This document shows, piece by piece, positions 24,674 through 33,340 of a stretch of 35,895 nucleotides of DNA (within the stretch, counting starts at the first letter, position 1; the number at the start of each line of letters is the position of its first letter). Under the pieces are notes generated by a model. It was given only the letters and a program-made list of their open reading frames with translations. It was not told the DNA's origin and did no database searches. Location: contig JYOD01000106.1 of the NCBI GenBank assembly GCA_000955785.1, positions 1-35,895 of the forward strand, written 5' to 3'. Source of the stretch: Burkholderiaceae bacterium 16. GTDB taxonomy: Bacteria; Pseudomonadota; Gammaproteobacteria; Burkholderiales; Burkholderiaceae. A program made the translations under genes and the position numbers.

Positions 24674-25948
24674 TTAATCTGCCGGACCAGAGTTCAAGCC
24701 GAGCTTCTTCCCCAAAGTCACAGCTTCTTTTCCGGGAAAAGCCGGAAGCAGAAACATAAGCATCACCGACAGCGCAAGACCAATTGCACAGATCACTAGT
24801 GCATTTTGATAATTTCCATTCTTATCAAACAGCATACCGAGGAAAAGCGGACCAACAGCACTACCAATCATGAATGCCGCGTACAGCCATCCATAAACCC
24901 GTCCAAAAGCTTGCATTCCGAAATATCGACTTGCAAGAATCGCGAGCAGATCGCTCTCGGCACCGCCAGCAATCCACAGAAGTGCTGCCCCGAAGATGAC
25001 GGAAGAGAATGGCAACGACGGAACTGCGAGAAGCACGATCCCTGCAGTCGCCAAGCTATAGCAGAGGGCTCCTACGTATGGTGCAAAATAGCGATCTACG
25101 AGGTACCCCGAAGCCAGACGTGCAACGACCGACACCAAAGCCAGGTATGCGTAAAATTGGGCGGCGACATCTGGCGCAAATCCCTTGTCGCTAAAAATGG
25201 GGAGAAGATGAAGTTGAATTCCGTTAATTGCCATCGCCGAGATCAAAAAGATGGCGAGTAATATTCCAAAAATCGGAGTCCGCATTACATTTCTGAATAC
25301 GTCATTCCGATTGAATTGACCCGCACCAGGATCTGCCGTGGAATTAGACAGGTTCCGAGACTCTCCAATTGCCAGCATAATCGGGACCCCGACGAGAGCC
25401 GGCAATACCGCCAGTCCGTAAAAGCCCGCCTGCCAGCCAAAGCGGCCGATCAGATAGACAGCCAACATCGGATTGACTGCTGCGCCAATCGCTACACCCG
25501 TTGTGACAATACCAAGCGCAAGACCCCGGTGACTGTCAAAGCGGCGAGACACAATCTTGGTATACGCAATCGAGCTCGATACCGATCCCGTCGCACCAAT
25601 CCAGCAGGCGGCGAAATAGAGCCCTTGAAGACCGAACGTCTGTAGCAGCGTTGGCACAGCGGCCAGACCGGCGGCATAGAGTAACAGCGAGATAACGCCG
25701 GGGCCCTTCGATCCGTAACGATCGATTACTGTGCCAGCAATAGGCATAGCCACGGCCACCGCAATCGCCAAGAATGTGAACGTTGCAGAAATGCCGCCAC
25801 GGCCCCAGCCAAAAGCAAGCGAGAGTGGCTTGATGAAGGCTCCAAATGCGAAGATCGCCACGGGTATTACCGAAACCGTAACACCCAACATGCCTAATAC
25901 CACCAGCATCCAATCCCGACGATTGAATGGTATAGACGAAATAAACAT
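24674..25948 (-). CDS. MFS transporter (OFA/monocarboxylate type)
   Basis: A 424-residue inner-membrane transporter with about 12 membrane helices in two halves. The N-terminal helix MLVVLGMLGVTVSVIPVAIF and the loop motif GTVIDRYGSKGPG between helices 2 and 3 (MFS motif A) are visible, as is a second GYLVDRYFAPYVG motif in the C-terminal half. The pattern fits oxalate/formate-antiporter or monocarboxylate-type MFS proteins, common uptake systems for aromatic acids. GGAGGAGA lies 8 bases before the ATG. It is in the same direction as the class III dioxygenase 292 bases upstream. Its substrate is probably the pathway's aromatic acid, by context only. Confidence 0.85.
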   Translation of the reverse strand: MFISSIPFNRRDWMLVVLGMLGVTVSVIPVAIFAFGAFIKPLSLAFGWGRGGISATFTFLAIAVAVAMPIAGTVIDRYGSKGPGVISLLLYAAGLAAVPTLLQTFGLQGLYFAACWIGATGSVSSSIAYTKIVSRRFDSHRGLALGIVTTGVAIGAAVNPMLAVYLIGRFGWQAGFYGLAVLPALVGVPIMLAIGESRNLSNSTADPGAGQFNRNDVFRNVMRTPIFGILLAIFLISAMAINGIQLHLLPIFSDKGFAPDVAAQFYAYLALVSVVARLASGYLVDRYFAPYVGALCYSLATAGIVLLAVPSLPFSSVIFGAALLWIAGGAESDLLAILASRYFGMQAFGRVYGWLYAAFMIGSAVGPLFLGMLFDKNGNYQNALVICAIGLALSVMLMFLLPAFPGKEAVTLGKKLGLNSGPAD

Positions 25949-26240
25949 AGTATTGTCTCTCCTCCGATTTTTACAATCTAATCGTTTTCAATGGCATTCA
26001 CCATGAATACAGCGGTGCGCGTTCGCCGCACCCCTCATAGCGATCTTACGAAGACGGAGATGCCGTTACAACTGATTTGATTGCAGCTATACCGGCATCA
26101 TTTCTCATGCATCCATCTCGGTACGCAGAGTGCTCCCGTGCATAGTTCAAGCCTCGCCACAACATCCGCAGCATTGTGATTAGAGGCCCACAAAGCAAGC
26201 ATTACGAAAGGCACTCCCATCTGTCGTGGATCGGCGCGGC

Positions 26241-27227
26241 TTAGGACCAGATCGCGAAAGCCATCCCGCACCCGGTTCCTGCCAGGCTTCGGTAACAAGG
26301 AACGTAGTCGATCAGATCCATTTTCATTCCCTCGACCGCCCCGGCCAAAGCCGACCAGCACCGCACCTCGGAGCTGCCCGACTGCAATTTCTCCAACGGA
26401 AGAGCGGCATGTAACTGCGACCCGCCTGCAGCAAGCTTCGACAAGAAATCCCGATCGAAATCTTCGTCCACCACGAAGTGGCTTAATCCCCCAGTGGCCA
26501 CTACGACCACGCGCAAATCATCTTCCCATGATTCGATCTGACTGCGAATAGATTCTCCGACCCGAAAGGCACGGAGCGGCGTGATGTTGTTCGGTGGATA
26601 GTAAGTATTGATGGTGACGGGAATAGTTGGGAAAACCTGGCCGGTCATCAGCTTATGATAGACATAGCCAAACGAGTGACTCATGGTTTGCCCTTCCTTG
26701 AAATACTTGGATTGGGCCACATCGAAACCATCCCTAACCATGCCTCGTATCAGTCTCTCCGCATACTGCGTCGCCACCGGATAATCTCTTGCGCCTTGTG
26801 GATACCAAAGCTCCTGATCAAGGTCCGGGTCATATTTCCACTTCATGATGCCTTTCGGCTCATAGGGGATAGTCTCACCCCAATACACCGACAGAGCCGG
26901 CATGTTATCTTCAAGAAACACCTCTTTGTGATCATCACCGATGACGACAACGATATCCGGCTTCGCTGCTTGGAGGGCTTCTGCCAGTCGCGCCATCGCT
27001 GCCTGATTCTGCACATGCCGCTGGTCAAGCTTCTCCTGGGTAATTTCCTCGCGAAGCCCTGGATCCGCCGCCGCGAGAAGCTCGCTGTAACTCAGACGAG
27101 CCCCAGTCTTGTCATGCAACGCATGGCGATTCTGATCGTCGGTTGCCCCACGAGCGAGCCAGGCAGGCGGCTTCATCAAGAGAATCGGACTATGCGACGA
27201 CCCAATACCCATCACTATTTTTGCCAT
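26241..27227 (-). CDS. Class III extradiol dioxygenase, single-chain (LigZ/DesZ-like)
   Basis: A 328-residue protein with the LigB-superfamily fold and no separate small subunit. Iron-ligand regions are GIGSSHSPILL (His near residue 12) and VVIGDDHKEVF (His), with the later GGLSHFVVDEDFDRDFL near residue 235. Length and start (AKIVMGIGSSHSP) resemble LigZ and the 3-O-methylgallate dioxygenase DesZ, so a catechol or gallate-like ring with a carboxyl or aryl substituent is plausible. AGGGAG lies 8 bases before the ATG. An operator-like palindrome (27255-27273) is 28 bases upstream, tying it to the GntR-controlled set. With the Rieske system at 28428-31374 it makes a possible second oxygenation/ring-opening pair. 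Confidence 0.85.
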   Translation of the reverse strand: MAKIVMGIGSSHSPILLMKPPAWLARGATDDQNRHALHDKTGARLSYSELLAAADPGLREEITQEKLDQRHVQNQAAMARLAEALQAAKPDIVVVIGDDHKEVFLEDNMPALSVYWGETIPYEPKGIMKWKYDPDLDQELWYPQGARDYPVATQYAERLIRGMVRDGFDVAQSKYFKEGQTMSHSFGYVYHKLMTGQVFPTIPVTINTYYPPNNITPLRAFRVGESIRSQIESWEDDLRVVVVATGGLSHFVVDEDFDRDFLSKLAAGGSQLHAALPLEKLQSGSSEVRCWSALAGAVEGMKMDLIDYVPCYRSLAGTGCGMAFAIWS

Positions 27228-27254
27228 TGATGTTCTCCCTACTACTCAAGTTAA

Positions 27255-27273
27255 TGCATACGGTATACAGTGC
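27255..27273 (+). promoter_or_regulatory. GntR-type operator-like site before the class III dioxygenase
   Basis: TGCATACGGTATACAGTGC, 17 of 19 identical to the two copies near 31450. It lies 28 bases upstream of the dioxygenase start, and about 200 bases upstream of the divergent LysR gene. Confidence 0.65.
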
Positions 27274-27465
27274 ACATTGTCGAACAGAATTGACACCACG
27301 TCCAGCCATCTCACTCGACTACTTGGGGGGCGTTGACGGTTACGACACTACGCTGGCTTCTGAACAAGTGATTGTTCGTAGGCCCGACAAACTCTGGAAC
27401 CACGCGCCTGCAGCACAGGGCCCTTGAGGCATGTGCAGACAGTCGGTATCGAATCGGGTGCATCT

Positions 27466-28431
27466 ATGAAGTATCGCCTTCCTCCACTCCTTGCTTTGCG
27501 CGCATTTGAAGCATCTGCTCGGAATCTTTCATTCACCAAAGCCGGCGCCGAATTGCATCTGACACAAGGTGCCATTTCTCGTCAGATCAGGCTTCTTGAA
27601 AGTTTCCTGGGTCATAAGCTTTTCGTTCGTCTGACTCGCAAGATTGAGCTGACTTCCGTTGGCCAGGAATATTTTTCTTCCGTGCAGCAAGCACTGATAA
27701 TTATTTCTCAAGCGACTTCCGTGGCTGCTCGCGACACACGTCGCGTGCTCACACTCGATGTACTACCAAGTCTCGCAACCTATTGGTTAATTCCAAGACT
27801 CTCGCACTTTACTGAGCAGCATCGAGACATCGAAGTGCGCCTAATCTCCTCTATTGATCCCGTCGATCTTCGCAACAATGAAGTTGATCTTGCGATTCGC
27901 GTTGGTAAGGTTCCAGGCACGCGCTACGATCGACGCGCGCCTCGTATCGATCTCAACATGACCGATAGTTGGAAGAATCTTCACATCGTGCCCCTCTTTC
28001 CAGACGTACTAATACCCATCGTTTCCCGCAACCTCGTTGATGAGGTGGGGCCAATCCACGAGGTCGCCGATCTCTTTAACTTTCCTTTAATCAACATTGC
28101 GAGTCGCCGTTACGCTTGGAACGATTGGCTCGCCTGCTATGACCTGGATCTACCGGCCGACATCGACATGCTCGACTTTGGTCACTTTTTCATGGCACTT
28201 CAGGCGGCAAAGGATGGCAAAGGTATCGCCCTCGTGCCTCAAATCATTTTTGAAAGCTGTGATAACCGCGACGGCCTGATCATGCCTTTGGCTGGCGAGT
28301 TCCCCAGTGCAGGCGCATACTACCTAATGGCCCGTGAGGAGGCTCTGCATGATCAGGCCGTGCGACTACTCTGCGAGTGGATTGCGGAAGAGGCCACGCG
28401 CTTCGCGCAGCCAGTTCCCCCAGCTCCTTAA
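27466..28431 (+). CDS. LysR family transcriptional regulator (GcvA-like)
   Basis: A 321-residue LTTR. The ATG at 27466 gives the typical start KYRLPPLLALRAFEASARNL; an earlier in-frame ATG would add 14 unrelated residues. The helix-turn-helix SFTKAGAELHLTQGAISRQI is at about residues 21-40, then the linker helix (RLLESFLGHKLFVRLTRKIE) and an effector domain of the GcvA subgroup, with WNDWLACYDLDLPAD near residue 220 and GIALVPQ. Divergent from the class III dioxygenase and convergent with the second Rieske oxygenase, with which its 3' end overlaps by 3-4 bases. It sits in the middle of the minus-strand catabolic run and may be its inducer-responsive activator. No strong ribosome-binding site. 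Confidence 0.88.
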   Translation: MKYRLPPLLALRAFEASARNLSFTKAGAELHLTQGAISRQIRLLESFLGHKLFVRLTRKIELTSVGQEYFSSVQQALIIISQATSVAARDTRRVLTLDVLPSLATYWLIPRLSHFTEQHRDIEVRLISSIDPVDLRNNEVDLAIRVGKVPGTRYDRRAPRIDLNMTDSWKNLHIVPLFPDVLIPIVSRNLVDEVGPIHEVADLFNFPLINIASRRYAWNDWLACYDLDLPADIDMLDFGHFFMALQAAKDGKGIALVPQIIFESCDNRDGLIMPLAGEFPSAGAYYLMAREEALHDQAVRLLCEWIAEEATRFAQPVPPAP

Positions 28432-29708
28432 AGGACTCTCGTCGCAGCGGCGGTTCCGGACTGAAAATCCACACCGTGTTCAAGGATCGCCGCCGCGGAG
28501 CGCACCCTATACCACTCGGGATGATGCGCAATGTCAAGCTGACCTGTACTTTCAAACTGCTGAGCCAGCTTCAGCAAGACACGTCTGAATGCAACAATTG
28601 CCGCATCGCCTGAGCCCAGGTTCTCGCGCGATCGATCCACAATCGACCCCATGCTTTCCTGAACTGCCGTATCTTGCATGCCAATCCCTTCGATACCGGT
28701 CGAGCTATATAGACGCTGGTGCGCGCGATTAATTCCGTAGTCAGAATCTGCCGACACGATAGGCTTATAGCTTCCGTCGTCCATCACTTCAGAGTGCACC
28801 GCACCACGATCGAGTTCGTCCTGACTCAGTGGCTCGTGACTATTCCATGTCATCGTAAACACCCAGCAGTTGTAGTCGTCGATCGGAACCCATGCGTGGC
28901 CAAGATATGCGCGCCCCTCCTTAAGCGGGACGATCATTGTGTAGAACGGCGCCATGAACTGTGTCACTCGCCAGTAATACTCGCTCTCACTTGCGTTGCG
29001 TCGCGCGCCGATCGCCATGCCGTAGTTCGTTTGACGCACGAAGAACTTCGGTGCGACATCGGATGCCAAGTAGGGTGCCGTTACGGGACTTGGGGTCAGT
29101 TGGCGCTGCCGAAACGGAAGGGCCGCTCGATCTGGGTCCAACCGGCTATGCAATATGCCAACATGACTTGAGTCAATTCCCCCTTCAACACCCTGCGCAT
29201 AATTTGTACGTTGAAGACGTTTGGTAATGAAACGAAAGTCCGCAGGCACGAGTCCCCACTCGAACTCTGGGGGGTTCGGTGGCATCTGCTGCTGGTCACC
29301 CATATAGGCCCAAATGACTCCACCCCACTCCAAGACCGGATAGCTCTTGATCCGGGTATCGCACTTCATTTGGGTATTCTCGGGCTCGGCGGGCATATCA
29401 ACAATCGCACCCGAGACATCGAACTTCCAGCCGTGGTAGACGCAGCGTAAGCCGCACTCCTCATTGCGGCCGTAGAACAAATCAACGAGTCGGTGCGGGC
29501 AATAGCGGTCCAGCAGTCCGATCTGCCCATTTGTATCGCGGAAGGCGATCAAATCTTCACCAAGCAGACGTACTCGGACAGGTGGACAGTCTGGCGCCGG
29601 GAGTTCCTCGGGTAGCAGGAATGGAATCCACATACTTCTGAACGCATTTCCCATTGGGGTGTCGGGACCGACGCGACAGAGTCTTTCATTATCTTCTTTG
29701 CTAAACAT
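28428..29708 (-). CDS. Rieske non-heme iron oxygenase alpha subunit, LigXa/phthalate 4,5-dioxygenase-like
   Basis: A 426-residue terminal oxygenase. The start KEDNERLCRVGPDTPMGNAF and the ELPAPDCPPVRVRLLGEDL segment are typical of the phthalate 4,5-dioxygenase / phenoxybenzoate dioxygenase / LigXa group. Rieske ligands are in DRYCPHRL and CVYHGWKFD. The mononuclear iron site is in GIDSSHVGILHS (His, His), with the acidic ligand toward the C-terminus. The group includes ring dioxygenases and O-demethylases, so either activity is possible; the ferredoxin and reductase upstream and the LigZ-like dioxygenase downstream recall the DDVA O-demethylase system LigXa-Xc-Xd with LigZ. Third gene of the reductase-ferredoxin-oxygenase transcript. 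Its stop overlaps the convergent LysR stop. Confidence 0.87.
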   Translation of the reverse strand: MFSKEDNERLCRVGPDTPMGNAFRSMWIPFLLPEELPAPDCPPVRVRLLGEDLIAFRDTNGQIGLLDRYCPHRLVDLFYGRNEECGLRCVYHGWKFDVSGAIVDMPAEPENTQMKCDTRIKSYPVLEWGGVIWAYMGDQQQMPPNPPEFEWGLVPADFRFITKRLQRTNYAQGVEGGIDSSHVGILHSRLDPDRAALPFRQRQLTPSPVTAPYLASDVAPKFFVRQTNYGMAIGARRNASESEYYWRVTQFMAPFYTMIVPLKEGRAYLGHAWVPIDDYNCWVFTMTWNSHEPLSQDELDRGAVHSEVMDDGSYKPIVSADSDYGINRAHQRLYSSTGIEGIGMQDTAVQESMGSIVDRSRENLGSGDAAIVAFRRVLLKLAQQFESTGQLDIAHHPEWYRVRSAAAILEHGVDFQSGTAAATRVL

Positions 29709-29772
29709 GGTACAAAGCTCTTAAAATTAATGGTTCCGCAAATGGCTCACAGGACTCGCCACCATTAGATAG

Positions 29773-30090
29773 TCATTGAATCATGCCGAAAATCTGATCA
29801 TCCTCTTCGATCACACGATACGTTTTGATAGGCATGGTGCAAGGCTTCTCAGTTGGCGTTCCCGTGCGGATATCAAAAGCGCCTCCATGCAGAGGGCAGT
29901 AGATTGTTGTTCCCTCTAGCTCTCCACCCGACAACGCGACCAGCCCATGCGAGCATAGATCCTCAGTCACGTAGAACTCTGCGCCAACGCGGTAAACAGC
30001 GAGGCCATCACTGACTTCCTTCGGGCAGACCTGGATAACCCCATCAACGGGGACATCGTCTTTTCGGCACAAAAATATTTTCTTTTCCAT
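29773..30090 (-). CDS. Rieske-type [2Fe-2S] ferredoxin
   Basis: A 105-residue electron-transfer protein. The cluster ligands are in EDLCSHGLV (Cys-x-His) and YCPLHGGAFD (Cys-x2-His), and the spacing and length fit BphA3/AndAb-type ferredoxins of multi-component oxygenases. It lies 27 bases after the reductase gene and 64 bases before the oxygenase gene, one transcript. It should pass electrons from the FAD reductase to the Rieske oxygenase encoded next, and may also serve the CarAa-like oxygenase at 11922, which has no ferredoxin of its own nearby. Confidence 0.92.
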   Translation of the reverse strand: MEKKIFLCRKDDVPVDGVIQVCPKEVSDGLAVYRVGAEFYVTEDLCSHGLVALSGGELEGTTIYCPLHGGAFDIRTGTPTEKPCTMPIKTYRVIEEDDQIFGMIQ

Positions 30091-30117
30091 GGCTATTTCC
30101 AGATGTGTCTATCTTTT

Positions 30118-31374
30118 TCACTCTGCAGGTGAGGTCAAAGCTGATTGACGCCATTTCCCGAGATCTATGGTCGGATCAGACAGTACTGCCTCAGGAATCC
30201 TTGCACCATCTCTCACCAACGCTTTTCCTGTTCGCATGTCGCGCGCGGCGTTGATCGAACTCACCCCTTTCACCACATCGCCAACCAAGTGGAAGATTGT
30301 GAATGAGCCGCTTTCCACGGTTCCGCGTACCACGTCTCGGTCGCCTTTTGGCGTTCCGAATGATTGGATACTGAAATCAAACTGGTCCGACCAGTAGCCG
30401 CAGATTTCGTTGTATCCCGATCCGCCCGCAACAAGCGTTCTGCCGACGTGTTCACCGTGAGCGGCCGCATGAAGCCAATTTTCTTGGCGATCCATGTGAC
30501 CGACTCGGTGGTTATAGTGAAACGCCACCTCTCCGGCCGCATAGACGTTCTCGTCGCTCGTCTGACCGAACTCATCAACGTGGATGCCATTGGCACTCAC
30601 CGCCAGGCCAGCGGCCTCGGCAAGGCCAATGTTCGGGACAACACCGATTCCAACTACGATTGCATCCGTGTCGACCGTGTCACCATCGGAAAGGGTGACG
30701 CGGTAGCCGGCCCCAAACCGGTGCACATTGACGATGGTGGTATTCGTCCGGATGTGAACTCCATGGTCAGTGTGTTGCCTCAGAATGAAATCGCACAAGT
30801 TCGGACACATCGCGCGCGCCATCGGTGTTGCCGCGGCTTCCAGTACCGTGACCGCGATACCAAGTGCTCTGGCAGTAGCGGCCACCTCAAGTCCTATCAC
30901 CCCTGCACCGACGATCATCATGCGACGCGTCTGGGGAAGTGCCTCGCGCAAAGCGAGCGCATCGGACAATCGCCGCAGATAGAAGACGCTTGGCATTCCA
31001 GGCGGCAGGATCGGCAGAATGCGCAAGGTCGATCCGGTCGTTAGAACCAGCTTCTTGTATAGAACCGTCGTACCGTCAGAGAAATGCACGCGACGACTGC
31101 TGCGGTCAATAAGCTCTGCGGTACTTGCCAACTTCACCTCGATCCCGTTCTCTGCGTAAAAGCCCGGATCACGCAGTTCGAGATTGGATAGTGCCTCAGG
31201 ATTGCGCAGAACGCTCTTAGACAGGGGCGGACGGTCATAGGGGGCATCGGGCTCATCTCCGGCCAGGATGACCCGGCCGTCGAAGCCAGCCCTACGCACG
31301 CTCTCGGCCGCGGATACTCCCGCTAGACCAGCCCCGACTATCAGGATCGCTTCAGCTTCATTCCCGGTGGACAT
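30118..31374 (-). CDS. FAD-dependent ferredoxin reductase (BphA4-like)
   Basis: A 418-residue NAD(P)H:ferredoxin reductase. The ATG at 31374 is preferred because GAGGTG lies 8 bases upstream; an ATG two codons earlier is too close. The FAD-binding motif ILIVGAGLAGVSAAESVRRA, PYDRPPLSK, the NADH-binding motif MMIVGAGVIGLEVAATARAL and the second FAD motif ENVYAAGEVA are in the expected order, with a C-terminal reductase domain. It is first in the transcript with the ferredoxin and LigXa-like oxygenase. Three operator-like motifs lie 70-215 bases upstream. Confidence 0.93.
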   Translation of the reverse strand: MSTGNEAEAILIVGAGLAGVSAAESVRRAGFDGRVILAGDEPDAPYDRPPLSKSVLRNPEALSNLELRDPGFYAENGIEVKLASTAELIDRSSRRVHFSDGTTVLYKKLVLTTGSTLRILPILPPGMPSVFYLRRLSDALALREALPQTRRMMIVGAGVIGLEVAATARALGIAVTVLEAAATPMARAMCPNLCDFILRQHTDHGVHIRTNTTIVNVHRFGAGYRVTLSDGDTVDTDAIVVGIGVVPNIGLAEAAGLAVSANGIHVDEFGQTSDENVYAAGEVAFHYNHRVGHMDRQENWLHAAAHGEHVGRTLVAGGSGYNEICGYWSDQFDFSIQSFGTPKGDRDVVRGTVESGSFTIFHLVGDVVKGVSSINAARDMRTGKALVRDGARIPEAVLSDPTIDLGKWRQSALTSPAE

Positions 31375-31441
31375 CAACATTTCACCTCATGGTCAAACAA
31401 ACACACGCTCAGCCGGAGCTGTCGACTCCGAACGCTCAAAA

Positions 31442-31460
31442 TGCATACTGTATGCAGTGT
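31442..31460 (+). promoter_or_regulatory. GntR-type operator-like site, reductase promoter copy 1
   Basis: TGCATACTGTATGCAGTGT. The core GCATAC-T-GTATGC is a perfect palindrome. An almost identical copy starts 33 bases further on, about three helical turns, which would suit cooperative binding of repressor dimers on one DNA face. It is about 70 bases from the reductase start. Confidence 0.7.
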
Positions 31461-31474
31461 TCGTCGCTAACCTA

Positions 31475-31493
31475 TGCATACTGTATGCAGTGC
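31475..31493 (+). promoter_or_regulatory. GntR-type operator-like site, reductase promoter copy 2
   Basis: TGCATACTGTATGCAGTGC, identical to copy 1 over 18 bases. I use this copy as the reference for scoring the others in the window. Confidence 0.7.
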
Positions 31494-31568
31494 TAGCCCT
31501 AAACGTCGCGAGAACGCAACTTGGAGTCAACAATTCGCCTTTTGGAGCATATTGCCGCAATTGACGGG

Positions 31569-31587
31569 CCACTGAATACGGTATGCA
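31569..31587 (-). promoter_or_regulatory. GntR-type operator-like site between reductase and gntR genes
   Basis: On the minus strand TGCATACCGTATTCAGTGG, 16 of 19 matching the reference copy. It lies between the divergent reductase and GntR genes, about 260 bases from the GntR start. A half-site (TGCATACTGACGG) at 31739-31751 lies closer to that start. Confidence 0.55.
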
Positions 31588-31845
31588 TTGTAGTATAGAA
31601 CCCCTGATTGCCCAACATCTATCTTCTCTCGGTCCTCGGTCCTCGGTCGTCGATGTCAAACTCCAGTTTCTACAGCGTAAATTATGCCCTCCAACCCCGC
31701 AACCGAATTCGGCGCATCTCATGCATGAGTGAACTTCATGCATACTGACGGATCTCTGTACACTTGGACGGACGCGCGTGAGACTGTCCGGCGGACCTCA
31801 CCAGGGCGGGTGTCCCCCCACATCTTTATTAATTCAATTTGGTCT

Positions 31846-32544
31846 ATGAACACCACTCGTAGAGTTATTCAGAGCGATCGGCTGCGCGATCAGGTTTATC
31901 AACTGTTGCGAGAGGACCTGCTTGGCGGGACGGTACCGGCAGGCACCCGCCTCGTCGAAGTGGAGCTAGCCGAGCGCTTTGGCGTTTCCCGGACTCCCGT
32001 ACGTGAGGCGCTTTTTCAGTTAGCACGCGAGGGCCTGATCGCTCAGACTGATCGCGGCTATGCACTCATGGCAGATACGCCGCAGGATTTCATTCAGCGG
32101 ATGGGAGTCAGATTATTGCTAGATCCGTCGCTAGCAGAACACGCGACCAAGAACGGAACTGACGAGCAGATTGACAAACTGAACCATAGCTTCGAAAAGC
32201 TTATCGCAGCTTCTGAGGCCGCAAAGTTCGTGCCATTTGTCACAACCCTACATCAATTCCGTACGTTGTTGCTGGAGATGAGCCATAACACGGCCTTATC
32301 CCGCGTGTGTGCGGTTCTCGAAGATCAGTTTCTGCTGGTACGTAACGAGTACTTCAAGGAGGAGGATAATCGAAAAATTGCAATCCAGTACAACGGTTTG
32401 CTGCTCGAGGCAATCCGGGCTCGCGACGCGAAGGCCGCCGCGCGAGTTGCCAAGGAATACATTGAGTTGCTGATTGCAGCTAATCCGTCTGATTTGCGGC
32501 CGTCTTCACGCAAACGACGAGCAAGTTTTGACACATCGGTATGA
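31846..32544 (+). CDS. GntR family regulator, FadR/FCD type
   Basis: A 232-residue regulator from ATG at 31846 (no strong ribosome-binding site). The N-terminal winged helix is at about residues 10-75: DRLRDQVYQLLREDLLGG, the classic AGTRLVEVELAERFGVSRTP and VREALFQLAREGLI. An all-helical FCD effector domain follows (LDPSLAEHATKNGTDEQID, HQFRTLLLEMSHNTALSRV, LEAIRARDAKAAARVAKEYI). FCD regulators usually repress aromatic or organic-acid operons and bind short palindromes with a TAC-n-GTA type core, just what is found upstream of this gene and of four other catabolic units in the window. It is divergent from the reductase transcript and probably autoregulated through the half-site near 31740. 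Confidence 0.9.
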   Translation: MNTTRRVIQSDRLRDQVYQLLREDLLGGTVPAGTRLVEVELAERFGVSRTPVREALFQLAREGLIAQTDRGYALMADTPQDFIQRMGVRLLLDPSLAEHATKNGTDEQIDKLNHSFEKLIAASEAAKFVPFVTTLHQFRTLLLEMSHNTALSRVCAVLEDQFLLVRNEYFKEEDNRKIAIQYNGLLLEAIRARDAKAAARVAKEYIELLIAANPSDLRPSSRKRRASFDTSV

Positions 32545-32728
32545 ATAGAGGCTTTTTCCAGAATAGTTGACGTGGCCCCTGATTTGGATTGACCAAGTCT
32601 CAGAGTTTATTCAGCAGGGAGAATGAAAGCGCTTTTGCGCCGCGTGACTCCATACGAAACCGCGTCGCTGTCGGTGCTGGCAAAGGATGCGGGGGACCAC
32701 TGAGCAAACGCTGTATGCTTCGCGTCGA

Positions 32729-33162
32729 CTAATGATGAGAGCCCGTTTGAAAATGCAAGGATGCGCGGCCGGCGTGGAACGTGCATGACGTGGCGGTCAT
32801 CAGGATGGCGCGGTGCTTGACGCTGCGGATGGGCTCGAGAAGCCGCATCACGTCATCCGGACTGAGAATGACCGGTAGCTTGCAAGGCTTCTTCGATGTG
32901 GCAATATCCTTGACGGCCCAGTCGCGCTTCAGCGTGACATGGTAGAGAAAGCGCAGCGCGGCGGTCGCCACCACAAGCGTGCTCCGGGACCGCTGAGCCT
33001 CCACCAAGTGCAACTGCCAAGCGCGTACCTCGTCCGGGCCAAGGAACTCAGGCGACCGCCCGAAATGCGGGACAAACGCCTGAACGTACTGGAGGTAGGC
33101 ACGCTGGGTATTGGCTGCGAGGTTGCGCACACGCATATCATACGCCGACGTGGTGCCGTCAT
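32729..33162 (-). pseudogene. Tyrosine recombinase (IS91-associated type), frameshifted and truncated
   Basis: The original start is probably ATG at 33162-33160, preceded by AGAGGAG. It begins MTAP, as in IS91-associated integrases, then loses frame near 33140. The main frame carries DMRVRNLAANTQRAYLQYV, the SAM-like core-binding domain, LRFLYHVTLKRDW and LPVILSPDDVMRLLEPIRSV, up to HRAILMTA at about 32795. There the match stops, before the catalytic Arg and the rest of the active site. The tail to the stop at 32729 is foreign. It cannot recombine. It marks the boundary between the catabolic block and the mobile debris to the right. Confidence 0.75.
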
Positions 33163-33340
33163 GATGGTCTCCTCTCGAGGTGAGGTCACGCGACATACGC
33201 GCAGCGAGGAAAGGGTCATGGTCGCACCTCGATAGCTCGTGGCTGGCAACATCAAGCTGACGGCCTCAGGTTGACCGTTGGCGTCGGACTCGGTGGCGCA
33301 TGGCAGCCAACGCGCCAAGACGGAGGGCCTCGCTCGCGGG

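Noticed and set aside
32624..32704. A 26-codon ORF beginning MKALLRRV after the GntR gene
   Set aside because: The GGGAG is directly against the ATG, too close to act, and the peptide resembles nothing; probably element debris.
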